Origin: Ectothiorhodospiraceae bacterium BW-2 | GTDB lineage: Bacteria; Pseudomonadota; Gammaproteobacteria; Thiohalomonadales; Thiohalomonadaceae | Assembly: GCA_008375315.1 (NCBI GenBank) | Contig: CP032507.1 | Coordinates: forward strand, 1,302,001 to 1,366,000 | Direction of reading: 5' to 3' | Length of the DNA: 64,000 nt | Notes under the pieces: model-generated | What the model was told of the DNA's origin: nothing | The model's database searches: none | What the model saw: only the letters and a program-made list of their open reading frames with translations | Part shown: piece after piece, positions 29,124-37,439 of the stretch | Numbering within the stretch: position 1 is the first letter of the stretch | How the letters are laid out: each line of letters begins with the position of its first letter | Position numbers and translations under genes: made by a program

Positions 29124-30992
29124 TTAGTGTATATTTTCATTCTCAAATGCTGTTGTATAGATATCATTATCTCTAAAACCCAACTCTTTAAATTGATGAA
29201 TAATATCATATTTATAAATTGACTGCATAACTAATATTGCTGCGTCTGCAAATTTATCTATCAATTCATCATCACGCTTATAAATTGTATATTCACCCAA
29301 ATATTTAGCGCCATGAAATGTATCATTATTATCAACTATAGCTACAATATTCATATCTTGATAGTTCAATTCAAGCAGATCAAAATACTCCAAAAATATA
29401 TCTTCGTAAACTCTAGGGCTAATAATTATTTTTTTGTACCGATTATTGACATCCAACAATAGTTCTTTTTGCTGCTGTATTTTCCTTCTTAAATTAGGCA
29501 GCGATGACGGATTAAAATCAAATCTCAGTGAACACTGACGACATCCAAGACGTATAATGCGTGGTGTTGAGACCTGTATATTCCCATATTCAACAACACT
29601 ACTACAGTTAGGACACTCAAGCTCACAAATATAGGCTTCATGTTCAGTACGCTTATCTAACTTTACTGATTTCACTTTACAATACTGTCTTGCCTCTGCT
29701 GAAATTTTCTCAATTTCAGCGACAACATTACGATACTCATCATCACTCATTCGAGAAAGATTAAGAGCGGGTGAACCAGAACGAATAAATTTCAGCTTAT
29801 CGGTTACAATACCCTTTTCCAGAGCCATTTTATACAAAGGCGTTCCTGGATAAGGTGATATTTTTCCAAGATTAATTTTATATTCTGGATGCTGCTTCCA
29901 CCAAGCTATGGTCTCTTGGCTTGTTTCGTAAGTTTCTGCTGGATCGCCAAAAATAAAATTACCTTGTATTGTTACCCTATTATCGACGGCACATCTAAGT
30001 GCACTTTCAATATTTTTTCTTGTTACACCATGCTTCTGCATACTCTTAAGAACATCATCATTTATGCTTTCCAAGCCAAAGCTTACCTCATAACAACCTG
30101 AATCACGCATAAATTTTAATGTCTTATCATCCACTGAACCAGGCCATAACTGACAAGTCCATAAAATATTGTATTTCATTATACGCTCGGAAAATTCGAT
30201 TAATCTCCGTTTACTAGCCGACATCATTTCATCAAGTACTGCAATGATATTAACATTATATTTATTCACAAGGATATCAATTTCATCGAAAACATTATCA
30301 AGGTTTCTCATTCTGTATTTTTGACCAATCGGATGGAAGCAGAAAGTACACTTTAGTGGACAGGAACGACTAGTAATAATAGGAATAGCGCGCGGAAAAT
30401 CAAATGGATAAAATGAAGTTCTAGCAGAAGGATATTGTCGCCGAAAATATTCTTCAATATCGATAAGTGTGAAATCAGGATATGGAAGCTGGTCAATACA
30501 CTCATTTGCTTCCCGTTCCGTATTATATACATAGCTACCATTCTGCTTATGTACAAGTCCTTTAATTGCAGCAACAGAACTACCTTTTTCCAGAGCATGA
30601 ACCAGCTCCAACGATGTAATTTCACCCTCCCCTAGAACAGCATAATCAGGTTTTATATGATTGCAGATAAACTCTTTATCACTAGTTACAATCCCCCCTC
30701 CAAGCACGGTTAATATAGAAGACTCCAAATTCTTAAATATATCAAATATATTTTTTATACTTTGATAGGCGGCAGAAAGTCCACCGCACATCATAATATT
30801 AACCTCATGTAAAGAAAGATAATTTTCAATCACATCTCTCTCTGATCTATCTGCATATGAGTTTAGATTGAGGATCGATACATCGTATCCGTTACTCTTA
30901 AGATAAGTAGCGACATACAGAATACCCAATGGCAAGTCATAAAATTCTTTTTGGCTGTATACCAATTTAGGAAGAATAAATACTATTTTCAC
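29124..30992 (-). CDS. B12-binding-type radical SAM protein (4 of 4) with zinc ribbon and Rossmann-like tail
   Basis: A 622-residue protein. The cobalamin-binding-like N-terminus (DLPLGILYVATYLKSNGYDV, VLGGGIVTSD, LGEGEITSLELV) leads to a radical SAM core with SRSCPLKCTFCFHP (C211, C215, C218), FGLESINDDVLKSM, FIFGDPAETYE and ISPYPGTPLYKMA. Two additions follow. The first is a zinc-ribbon-like segment (C460-C463 and C484-C487). The second is a final domain of about 100 residues, VAIVDNNDTFHGAKYLG then AILVMQSIYKYDIIHQFKELGF, resembling the nucleotide-binding sensor domain of sugar-modifying proteins. The start is GTG with agaggtg upstream. Strongly AT-rich. Confidence 0.87.
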   Translation of the reverse strand: MKIVFILPKLVYSQKEFYDLPLGILYVATYLKSNGYDVSILNLNSYADRSERDVIENYLSLHEVNIMMCGGLSAAYQSIKNIFDIFKNLESSILTVLGGGIVTSDKEFICNHIKPDYAVLGEGEITSLELVHALEKGSSVAAIKGLVHKQNGSYVYNTEREANECIDQLPYPDFTLIDIEEYFRRQYPSARTSFYPFDFPRAIPIITSRSCPLKCTFCFHPIGQKYRMRNLDNVFDEIDILVNKYNVNIIAVLDEMMSASKRRLIEFSERIMKYNILWTCQLWPGSVDDKTLKFMRDSGCYEVSFGLESINDDVLKSMQKHGVTRKNIESALRCAVDNRVTIQGNFIFGDPAETYETSQETIAWWKQHPEYKINLGKISPYPGTPLYKMALEKGIVTDKLKFIRSGSPALNLSRMSDDEYRNVVAEIEKISAEARQYCKVKSVKLDKRTEHEAYICELECPNCSSVVEYGNIQVSTPRIIRLGCRQCSLRFDFNPSSLPNLRRKIQQQKELLLDVNNRYKKIIISPRVYEDIFLEYFDLLELNYQDMNIVAIVDNNDTFHGAKYLGEYTIYKRDDELIDKFADAAILVMQSIYKYDIIHQFKELGFRDNDIYTTAFENENIH

Positions 30993-31031
30993 CTATTTTT
31001 CACCTCTATCTTTATTTATCATAGTGAATTT

Positions 31032-32084
31032 TTAACTTTTAAATTTTATTAGACAGCGCCCACTACTTTTTCCAGAACGCATATCATCAAGAGCATCATT
31101 AATATTTTCCAGAGAATAATAATCGGTAAACAATTCCCGCAACTGTATTCTTCCTGCTCGATATAGCGCGTGATAGCGTGGTATATCCAGTTCAGGACGA
31201 CTCTCTCCACCATGAGAACCTGTAATATATTTCCCAAAATGCATTGGGAGAGAATAAATATTAATATTATCTCCTTTTTTAGGAACTCCAACCAATATAA
31301 CACGTCCTTGTGGTTTACTCAGTTGATAACCCATTTCAATAATGGCCGGTTTACCTGTATTATCAATAAACACATCAACACCATTGGAATCCAAAATTTG
31401 GCTAATCGTCTCTTTTGCATCAACAACATTAGCATTAATCGTATGGGTAGCACCCATCTTCTTCGCTAATTCCAATCTATTGTCATACAGATCAACCGCA
31501 ATAATGGGATAGGCACCAACTAGACTAGCAGCCTGAACAATATTCAGTCCCACACCTCCAGCACCATAAACCACTACCGACTCACCAATACGCACATTTG
31601 CATCATTTTCCACCACACCAAACCCAGTTGTCACGGCACAACCAAATAAAGCCGCGACCTCCATATCACTATCTAATGGGATTGCTGTCATGCGGTTTTC
31701 CGACACAATCGAGTATTCGCTAAATGTCGTTACCCAACCGGCGTTTACCGTTTTTTCTCGCCATTGGTATTTAGGTGGAGCAGACTCGATTCCACTCCCT
31801 TTACGCCAATGCAATACAACGATATCCCCAACTTTAACAGTTCTTACCCCAGCACCAATCTCAATCACTGTTGCAGAGGCTTCATGTCCTAATAAATGAG
31901 GCAAAAATCTATCTTCACCTTTTGCACCATCTATCTCTCCAATTTGAGAACCACAAATACCGCTGAAATGAATTTTAACCAATACCTGTCCCACCTCCAG
32001 TGATTCAGGCAACATTATCTCTTCAATAACCAGTGGTTTACGCTGCTCGACTAAAATAGCCGCTTTCATTGTTTTTGGTATCAT
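31032..32084 (-). CDS. Zinc-type alcohol dehydrogenase (MDR family)
   Basis: A 350-residue medium-chain dehydrogenase. The catalytic-zinc Cys is in FSGICGSQIGEI, the His in HLLGHEASATVIEIG and a further Cys in FGCAVTTG. The NAD site is VVYGAGGVGLNIVQAA. The loop that holds the four structural-zinc cysteines in classical enzymes is replaced by HWRKGSGIESAPPKYQW without cysteines. Homologues with this loop occur in sugar-modification clusters, where they oxidise a polyol or sugar hydroxyl (family knowledge). It has a close upstream neighbour (methyltransferase, 7-base gap), so it is part of the operon. Confidence 0.88.
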   Translation of the reverse strand: MIPKTMKAAILVEQRKPLVIEEIMLPESLEVGQVLVKIHFSGICGSQIGEIDGAKGEDRFLPHLLGHEASATVIEIGAGVRTVKVGDIVVLHWRKGSGIESAPPKYQWREKTVNAGWVTTFSEYSIVSENRMTAIPLDSDMEVAALFGCAVTTGFGVVENDANVRIGESVVVYGAGGVGLNIVQAASLVGAYPIIAVDLYDNRLELAKKMGATHTINANVVDAKETISQILDSNGVDVFIDNTGKPAIIEMGYQLSKPQGRVILVGVPKKGDNINIYSLPMHFGKYITGSHGGESRPELDIPRYHALYRAGRIQLRELFTDYYSLENINDALDDMRSGKSSGRCLIKFKS

Positions 32085-32091
32085 CTATCAT

Positions 32092-32769
32092 TCACTCAAA
32101 GTAGATGTAGGAGTAATCACCACTATAACCCGTCTGCTTGAACCACCAGTCCCACTCTTCTGGAGTACAAAAAGCCTCACAAGTCACCTGCCAATAGAGC
32201 AGATTAGCCTTCTCCTCCTCATTTCGGTACGACTCTACACAGAGATATTTATACTTTTTTCCGACCCGTTCCATCTCTCTTAGAGCTTTATCCAGATCGT
32301 AGTTATGTAAGTTATGCAGCGTGGTAATGGAAAAAACAAAATCAAAATGGTCATCCGGAAAGGGAAGATGATTAGCATTCCCAATCTGTAACCGATCTTT
32401 TATCTCTTCCTTACCATTTTCTATTGCATAATCGGAGATATCGATTCCGTAAACATCTAGTCCAGGCAATAGTTGTGTCAATTCATAAAGTTGATAACCC
32501 TTACCACATCCAATATCAAGTATTTTATCGCCAGGTTTTAATCCATAGTGTTGAATCATTGCCTCTCCAACAGGTGCCCAACGACCAGCCATGTAGCGAT
32601 ATCCACCATAGTTTATGCGACGATCGCCATCCCAATAGTCATGCGCCCATTTTTTAGCTAGCATTGCCGCTTTTGCCTTGGGATATTCCGGATCATTTAC
32701 CCGAGCCAAATAGTCGCGCTGAGTGCTTTTATGTACTTTAGACATAAAATCAATATATGCCATAATCAT
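32092..32769 (-). CDS. Class I SAM-dependent methyltransferase
   Basis: A 225-residue Rossmann methyltransferase: motif I DKILDIGCGKGYQLYEL, acidic motif II VYGIDISDYAI, motif III LQIGNANHLPFPDDHFDFVFSITTLHNL. This is the group that methylates small molecules, and the neighbours suggest a sugar O-, N- or C-methylation. Its start overlaps the phosphotransferase gene by 20 bases. The alternative ATG two codons later (32763) is equally likely. Confidence 0.88.
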   Translation of the reverse strand: MIMAYIDFMSKVHKSTQRDYLARVNDPEYPKAKAAMLAKKWAHDYWDGDRRINYGGYRYMAGRWAPVGEAMIQHYGLKPGDKILDIGCGKGYQLYELTQLLPGLDVYGIDISDYAIENGKEEIKDRLQIGNANHLPFPDDHFDFVFSITTLHNLHNYDLDKALREMERVGKKYKYLCVESYRNEEEKANLLYWQVTCEAFCTPEEWDWWFKQTGYSGDYSYIYFE

Positions 32770-33811
32770 ATTCCTTAATTGATTGAAAAACTGTCTGTGC
32801 TTTTGTTAGCTGAGCTATTTTAAGTGCTGTTTCATCTAACATAGGATTTGCAAATTTCCTTCTTTTCATATGCACTGGCAAAAAAATATTGAGCATAATA
32901 CAACACCATTTTACTTGATAAACCGGATACAACATTTGAATCCGCGTCCTAAAATCATCAACATCAGCAAATAAATGTTGGCTGCGATCAATAAAATATT
33001 GGTAATATTTCATCGGAACCTGAACGGCGGGTTGTAGAAAAAAATCTATAACCGTCTTAACTGGATCATCCCACCCCGCATATTCAAAATCGATAAAGTA
33101 AATCTCTCCTTTATCTGTTCGTAAGGCGTTATGAAAGCCAAAATCGGACGGTGATACGCAACACTGCCCTTGTGAAAATAGTGCATCCATTGCCCATCCA
33201 CGCCTATATGCCTGCTGTTCAATCGACTCACGACACCATTTCCAAAACTTGGCCAACTCGTTGATAAAGTCAACACCTTTACCGCCAATACCATCATCAT
33301 CAATCGCTAGCAGCTGTTGAATACGCCGAGCAGTAATATTCAAGTGCCCAATCAATGACGAAGGCGATTCAGATGCAGGAGGCAGTTTCTCTGCATAGTA
33401 ACGCATTATGGGTTGGTTGAGTCCATTCAGAAAATTAATGGCTGCATCAACTTCCTGTTGCCCCAACTCATCTGGTTGTAGATGTTCTCCGTCAATATAC
33501 TCGTAAAGAGCCATACCATTTTCAGCACTCAACGCTAATGGTGCGGGTACACTGCCTGGACAAACATGATTTGCATACACCAGAAAATCATATTCGGTCT
33601 GTAACCGATTGCGATTATCACCATCGTGCTGAAAATAGTGCTTCAACAGATATTTTTGATGATTCTCACCTGACTCAATACAGTAACTTCGATTATTCCC
33701 CCCCATACACAAAAGAGATATTCGCTCTATTTCTGTATCCTCTGCTGCGGCTCGTACCAACAGTTGCGAAGATATACTGTATAGTTGTGCCTCGTGGATA
33801 AGATTTTCCAT
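32750..33811 (-). CDS. Aminoglycoside/choline-kinase-like phosphotransferase
   Basis: A 353-residue APH/choline kinase-fold enzyme: MGGNNRSYCIES (ATP loop), KYLLKHYF (ATP Lys), the catalytic loop around CVSPSDFGFHNALRT with Asp and Asn, and the magnesium-binding FIDFEYAGWDDPVKTVIDFF. Relatives phosphorylate choline (LicA) or sugars such as N-acetylhexosamines. Here it could phosphorylate a free sugar or alcohol destined for the nucleotidyltransferase. The frame is open to 33850, but the ATG at 33811 overlaps the HAD stop (TAATG) and is preferred. Confidence 0.83.
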   Translation of the reverse strand: MENLIHEAQLYSISSQLLVRAAAEDTEIERISLLCMGGNNRSYCIESGENHQKYLLKHYFQHDGDNRNRLQTEYDFLVYANHVCPGSVPAPLALSAENGMALYEYIDGEHLQPDELGQQEVDAAINFLNGLNQPIMRYYAEKLPPASESPSSLIGHLNITARRIQQLLAIDDDGIGGKGVDFINELAKFWKWCRESIEQQAYRRGWAMDALFSQGQCCVSPSDFGFHNALRTDKGEIYFIDFEYAGWDDPVKTVIDFFLQPAVQVPMKYYQYFIDRSQHLFADVDDFRTRIQMLYPVYQVKWCCIMLNIFLPVHMKRRKFANPMLDETALKIAQLTKAQTVFQSIKEYDYGIY

Positions 33812-34416
33812 TAACACTCTATCCCAAGATACTTCCCTATATCCTGCCAAGTTGCAAAAGTAGGCATCAAAGAAAGTGAATAGTGTTCTTCGGGATCAAA
33901 CAGAATGGAGATAATATTTTTAGGGAACTTTTGCGCGGTCAATATTTCAGGCAAATCATCAATAAAGCAGTCACATCCACACCGTTCAATCTGTGCCAAT
34001 TTAGTATCGCGTGTTAATTCAAAGAAAAGCTGTTCATCGCTAAATAATTTCCGGTTATTCCAAACAAGATTCTCATTAATCCATCCTCTAGCTGCGGCAT
34101 GTAGATCATAGGGTAAACCAATGACAGGATATTGTGTCTTATGACTAATGATATTGATAACATGCCCCTGTTCAACGGCTGCTGCGATGAAAGCCACCAC
34201 ACCAGGAAAAGCACTTGCCTCACTCATTCGTTTACCGTAAACATATCCCTGCATCTCTGTCCATACAGGCTCCTGATCTATACCGCGCAAGTAATCGCGT
34301 ATGGCAATTTTATTGACTGGCATATCAGAATTTATCACCCCCTGTTCTAGTGCAACTTTATAAAAAATTTCATCATAACAGGCTATGGTATTGTCAAAAT
34401 CAATTCCAATATACAT
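33811..34416 (-). CDS. HAD-superfamily phosphatase-like protein
   Basis: A 201-residue HAD protein with the nucleophile motif at the very N-terminus (YIGIDFDNTIACYDE; D6 and D8), a Ser/Thr motif in INIISHKTQYP and the acidic motif CDCFIDDLPEIL. It could fill the GmhB role of removing the 7-phosphate from a heptose bisphosphate, next to the GmhA-like and HldE-like proteins of this island, although it is not a classical GmhB by sequence. It is coupled to the phosphotransferase gene. Confidence 0.8.
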   Translation of the reverse strand: MYIGIDFDNTIACYDEIFYKVALEQGVINSDMPVNKIAIRDYLRGIDQEPVWTEMQGYVYGKRMSEASAFPGVVAFIAAAVEQGHVINIISHKTQYPVIGLPYDLHAAARGWINENLVWNNRKLFSDEQLFFELTRDTKLAQIERCGCDCFIDDLPEILTAQKFPKNIISILFDPEEHYSLSLMPTFATWQDIGKYLGIEC

Positions 34417-34453
34417 CCAATTCCTCGCTTTAATAACGCAATCAAAACTACCA

Positions 34454-35368
34454 CTAAATGCGTGACAAAATTTGATATGCTATGTTTTTAGCGGTTAAAC
34501 CATACTTTTGACGAGCATACGCCTGATGGCCTACTTCATGCATAAATTCATCTGCAGTACCAAAATTGACAAGGGGAATCCTATTTTCGGTCGCTACCAT
34601 CCACTCAGCCACAGCGCTGCCAAAGCCTCCCAACAAACTATGCTCTTCTACGGTTGCAATCAGTTCAAAACGCTCCATAGCCCCTGAAAGATAGGTCACA
34701 TCAAGAGGTTTTACGGTATGAAAGCTAACTATTTCCGCCAAGACTCCCTGTTCAGCAAGGATATCCGCCGCTTTCAGTGACTCTTCCATCATACTACCTA
34801 CTGACAACAAGGCAATTCGCTCCCCGGGACGAACAATGATAGCTTCGCCGGTTGTCAATCGTAGTGATTTTGAATGAATATCCGGTTCACCTTTTTTACC
34901 AATTCGGATATAGGCCGGCTTATCAGACTGTAACACTGCTCGCATGATCATACGCAGCTCGTTTGTATCACAAGGCGCAAATATCTGCATGCCGGGCAAA
35001 GTTCTCATAATGGCTAGATCTTCGAGCGAATGGTGAGTTGGACCAAGCTCTGCGTAAGAGAGACCGGATCCAGTCCCAACAATCACTACCGGAACATTTT
35101 GATAACAAACATCCACTCGGATTTGCTCAAAGCAGCGAGTTGTTGTAAACGGAGTAATGGTGTACACAAATGGGCGCAGACCCGAAAGCGCCAATCCGGC
35201 AGCAACCCCCATCATATTGGCTTCAGCGATACCGCAATTGAGAAACCGCTTTTCATCTATATCTTTAAATTTATCAAATAGTCTATTACCAATATCACCC
35301 GATAAAAGAACAAGCCGTTCATCCACTTTAGATAGTTGCGTTAACTCATCAGCAAATGCATTTCTCAT
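34454..35368 (-). CDS. Transketolase C-terminal half (pyrimidine-binding and C-domain subunit)
   Basis: A 304-residue subunit corresponding to the second half of transketolase: NAFADELTQLSKVDERLVLLSGDI, then FLNCGIAEANMMGVAAGLALSGLRPFVYTI with the TPP-activating Glu in GIAEANM, and ELGPTHHSLEDLAIMRTLPGM. It pairs with the N-terminal half encoded immediately upstream, the two coupled by an ATGA overlap (start 35368; a GTG two codons earlier also exists). Split transketolases in glycan clusters transfer two-carbon units onto or off sugars. The substrate here is unknown. Confidence 0.92.
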   Translation of the reverse strand: MRNAFADELTQLSKVDERLVLLSGDIGNRLFDKFKDIDEKRFLNCGIAEANMMGVAAGLALSGLRPFVYTITPFTTTRCFEQIRVDVCYQNVPVVIVGTGSGLSYAELGPTHHSLEDLAIMRTLPGMQIFAPCDTNELRMIMRAVLQSDKPAYIRIGKKGEPDIHSKSLRLTTGEAIIVRPGERIALLSVGSMMEESLKAADILAEQGVLAEIVSFHTVKPLDVTYLSGAMERFELIATVEEHSLLGGFGSAVAEWMVATENRIPLVNFGTADEFMHEVGHQAYARQKYGLTAKNIAYQILSRI

Positions 35369-36186
35369 TTGCACTCTCCAAGCTCGTCCTGTGCTAATAA
35401 CACCTCTTCAGCGGTAGGTATACGATAGTGCCAATTATTATCATCCTCCATAAAGGAGACTCCTTTCCCTTTCGTCGTATGCGCAATAATTGCAGTTGGT
35501 TTCTCTTTTTTCGAGGTAAAACGATCTAATTCAAATAACAGCTCAGAGTAATTATGTCCATCAACTTCAACAGATTCCCAGCCGAATGCACGCCATTTAT
35601 CAATCATAGGATCGAGAGAGAGGATTTCCTGACTACGACCAGTTGCCTGCCATTTATTAAAATCAACAATCACACATAGGTTAGATACTTTTTGTCCAGC
35701 AGCCAGCATAGCTGCTTCCCAAATAGAGCCTTCATTACACTCCCCATCTCCCAGCACAACATAAACATTATACTCTCTCTTTTGCATGCGTGCCGCCAAT
35801 GCAATTCCCAATCCTATGGGTAAACCATGACCTAACGAACCAGTCGCAGCCTCAATTCCAGGTAATTTATCCGGCGTAGGAGGATGTTCCGCAAACAACC
35901 CACCATCCTTACCGTAATCATTAAGACAATCCGAATGATAATAACCGCGTTTTGCTAGCACATGAAATAATGCTGGTGCCCCATGACCTTTGCTCAAAAT
36001 ACAACGATCTCTCAATGGATCTGTTGCTTTAGAAGGATTGATTCTCAATTTCGAAAAATATAGAGCTACCAAAATATCAACACAAGAGAGGCATGAACCT
36101 AAATGAGGCGTATGGCTCTTGTGGGAATTCTCAATAATTTGTTTTCTTAAAACACAAGCAATCTGTTTCAGTTGGTCGTACTGCAT
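35365..36186 (-). CDS. Transketolase N-terminal half (TPP/Mg-binding subunit)
   Basis: A 273-residue subunit with the thiamine diphosphate motif VYVVLGDGECNEGSIWEAAMLA (GDG...N), the upstream His-containing strands CILSKGHGAPALFHVL and TGSLGHGLPIGLGIALA, and HTTKGKGVSFMED at the end. It forms a heterodimer-type transketolase with the following gene. The ATG at 36186 is preferred over a TTG at 36195. The chromosomal thiC nearby makes the TPP precursor but has no special link to it. Confidence 0.93.
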   Translation of the reverse strand: MQYDQLKQIACVLRKQIIENSHKSHTPHLGSCLSCVDILVALYFSKLRINPSKATDPLRDRCILSKGHGAPALFHVLAKRGYYHSDCLNDYGKDGGLFAEHPPTPDKLPGIEAATGSLGHGLPIGLGIALAARMQKREYNVYVVLGDGECNEGSIWEAAMLAAGQKVSNLCVIVDFNKWQATGRSQEILSLDPMIDKWRAFGWESVEVDGHNYSELLFELDRFTSKKEKPTAIIAHTTKGKGVSFMEDDNNWHYRIPTAEEVLLAQDELGECK

Positions 36187-36223
36187 AATAATCAATATAA
36201 TTTACAATAAAGTAATAGAACAA

Positions 36224-37219
36224 TTATGGCTTGTGGATGTATGTATCATTCTGATTTTTTAATACATCAAAATTAGAATCAATCCACTCTATAACTTCAT
36301 CAACACCTTGTTCAAGACTTACAACATCACTCCAGCCAATATTTTTTCTAATTTTGGTACTATCAATCAAATAAGCTGCATCTTTTCCGAGCCTTTCATC
36401 AGCTATATCGACCACATCATAAAAGTCAACTCCCATTTTATTACATATCATTTCAACTATACTCTTAATAGTTACAGTTGACTCAGTAGCTATATGGTAA
36501 ACATCACCGATATCACCTTGTAAAGCCACCTTTAATGTAGCATCTGCAACATCCCTTATATGCACGAATGATCTCTCTGAAATACCACCGCCATGGAGCT
36601 GCAAACGCCTTTTTTGCTTTATATACATGATAGTTCGAGGAATAATCCGATAGAGTTGCTGACCAATCCCGTAAACATTCGCTGCACGAGTATAAACTGC
36701 TGGAAAATTATAATTATCAATAAATGTTTTCAAACTCATATCGCCAGCTGCTCTAGAGGCAGCATAGGGCGTACTAGGGTTATAAGGCTGATCTTCCCTA
36801 ACATAGTTAGGACAATTACCATAAACTTCTGGCGTTGCAATATGAACATATTTTTTTATAAAATCAAAATCTTTTAACCTATTAAATAGCCTTGTCACAG
36901 CAACAGCATTCGTCATAAACCAATGTTCAGGATGTAACCAACTCTCAGCCACCATACCCTGAGCAGCAAAATTCACGATATAGTCAGGTTTTTCTTTTTC
37001 CATCAAATCAGCAATTTTATCTAGATCATGATTGAGATCCATCTGATAAAAAGTGTAATATTCATCCACTAACCTGTTATTAATGTACGGCAAAAAAAGT
37101 CTATTAGGTGGCTGAGAACGGCTAACTCCAATTACTGAGTAACCCATATTTAAGCCAAAATCGACAAAACTCGCTCCCGAAAAAGAATTACTGCCAATCA
37201 CCACTATTTTTTCATTCAT
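36224..37219 (-). CDS. NAD-dependent epimerase/dehydratase with YxxxR active site
   Basis: An extended SDR of the GDP-mannose/dTDP-glucose dehydratase type: VVIGSNSFSGASFVDFGL (a modified GxxGxxG), IVNFAAQGMVAESWLHPEHWF, IATPEVYGN, RAANVYGIGQQLYRIIP, SERSFVHIRDVADA. The active-site motif reads TPYAASRAAGD, so the usual YxxxK lysine is Arg (Y152, R156 from the chosen start; codon aga at 36752-36754). The first codon of the longest frame is GTG at 37249; the ATG at 37219 is preferred. It is the first gene of the minus-strand run, divergent from the radical SAM gene at 37440. Confidence 0.85.
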   Translation of the reverse strand: MNEKIVVIGSNSFSGASFVDFGLNMGYSVIGVSRSQPPNRLFLPYINNRLVDEYYTFYQMDLNHDLDKIADLMEKEKPDYIVNFAAQGMVAESWLHPEHWFMTNAVAVTRLFNRLKDFDFIKKYVHIATPEVYGNCPNYVREDQPYNPSTPYAASRAAGDMSLKTFIDNYNFPAVYTRAANVYGIGQQLYRIIPRTIMYIKQKRRLQLHGGGISERSFVHIRDVADATLKVALQGDIGDVYHIATESTVTIKSIVEMICNKMGVDFYDVVDIADERLGKDAAYLIDSTKIRKNIGWSDVVSLEQGVDEVIEWIDSNFDVLKNQNDTYIHKP

Positions 37220-37331
37220 AATCATTAACTTACTACCAAGAAGACCCACTCCAAACTACAACCGTAAACAGCCAAATTAAAAAAATCAATCTGCAATTAT
37301 GACTTGTTTATCCTTCAATTTAGCGTCTTAC

Positions 37332-37357
37332 AAAAAAAAACTTAAGTTTTTTTTTTT
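37332..37357. repeat. A9-CTTAAG-T11 palindrome in divergent promoter region
   Basis: Nine A, then CTTAAG, then eleven T: a nearly perfect 24-base palindrome in the 220-bp gap between divergent genes. It could act as a bidirectional terminator-like hairpin or as a bent, easily melted promoter element. The surroundings are very AT-rich, and no clear -35/-10 pair could be picked. Confidence 0.55.
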
Positions 37358-37439
37358 AAAACCGCTGTCATTTATATATCATATCCTTAATTAAAGTTAC
37401 ATATACTATATTTATTTGTCAACCAAGAGAGACTCTGCA

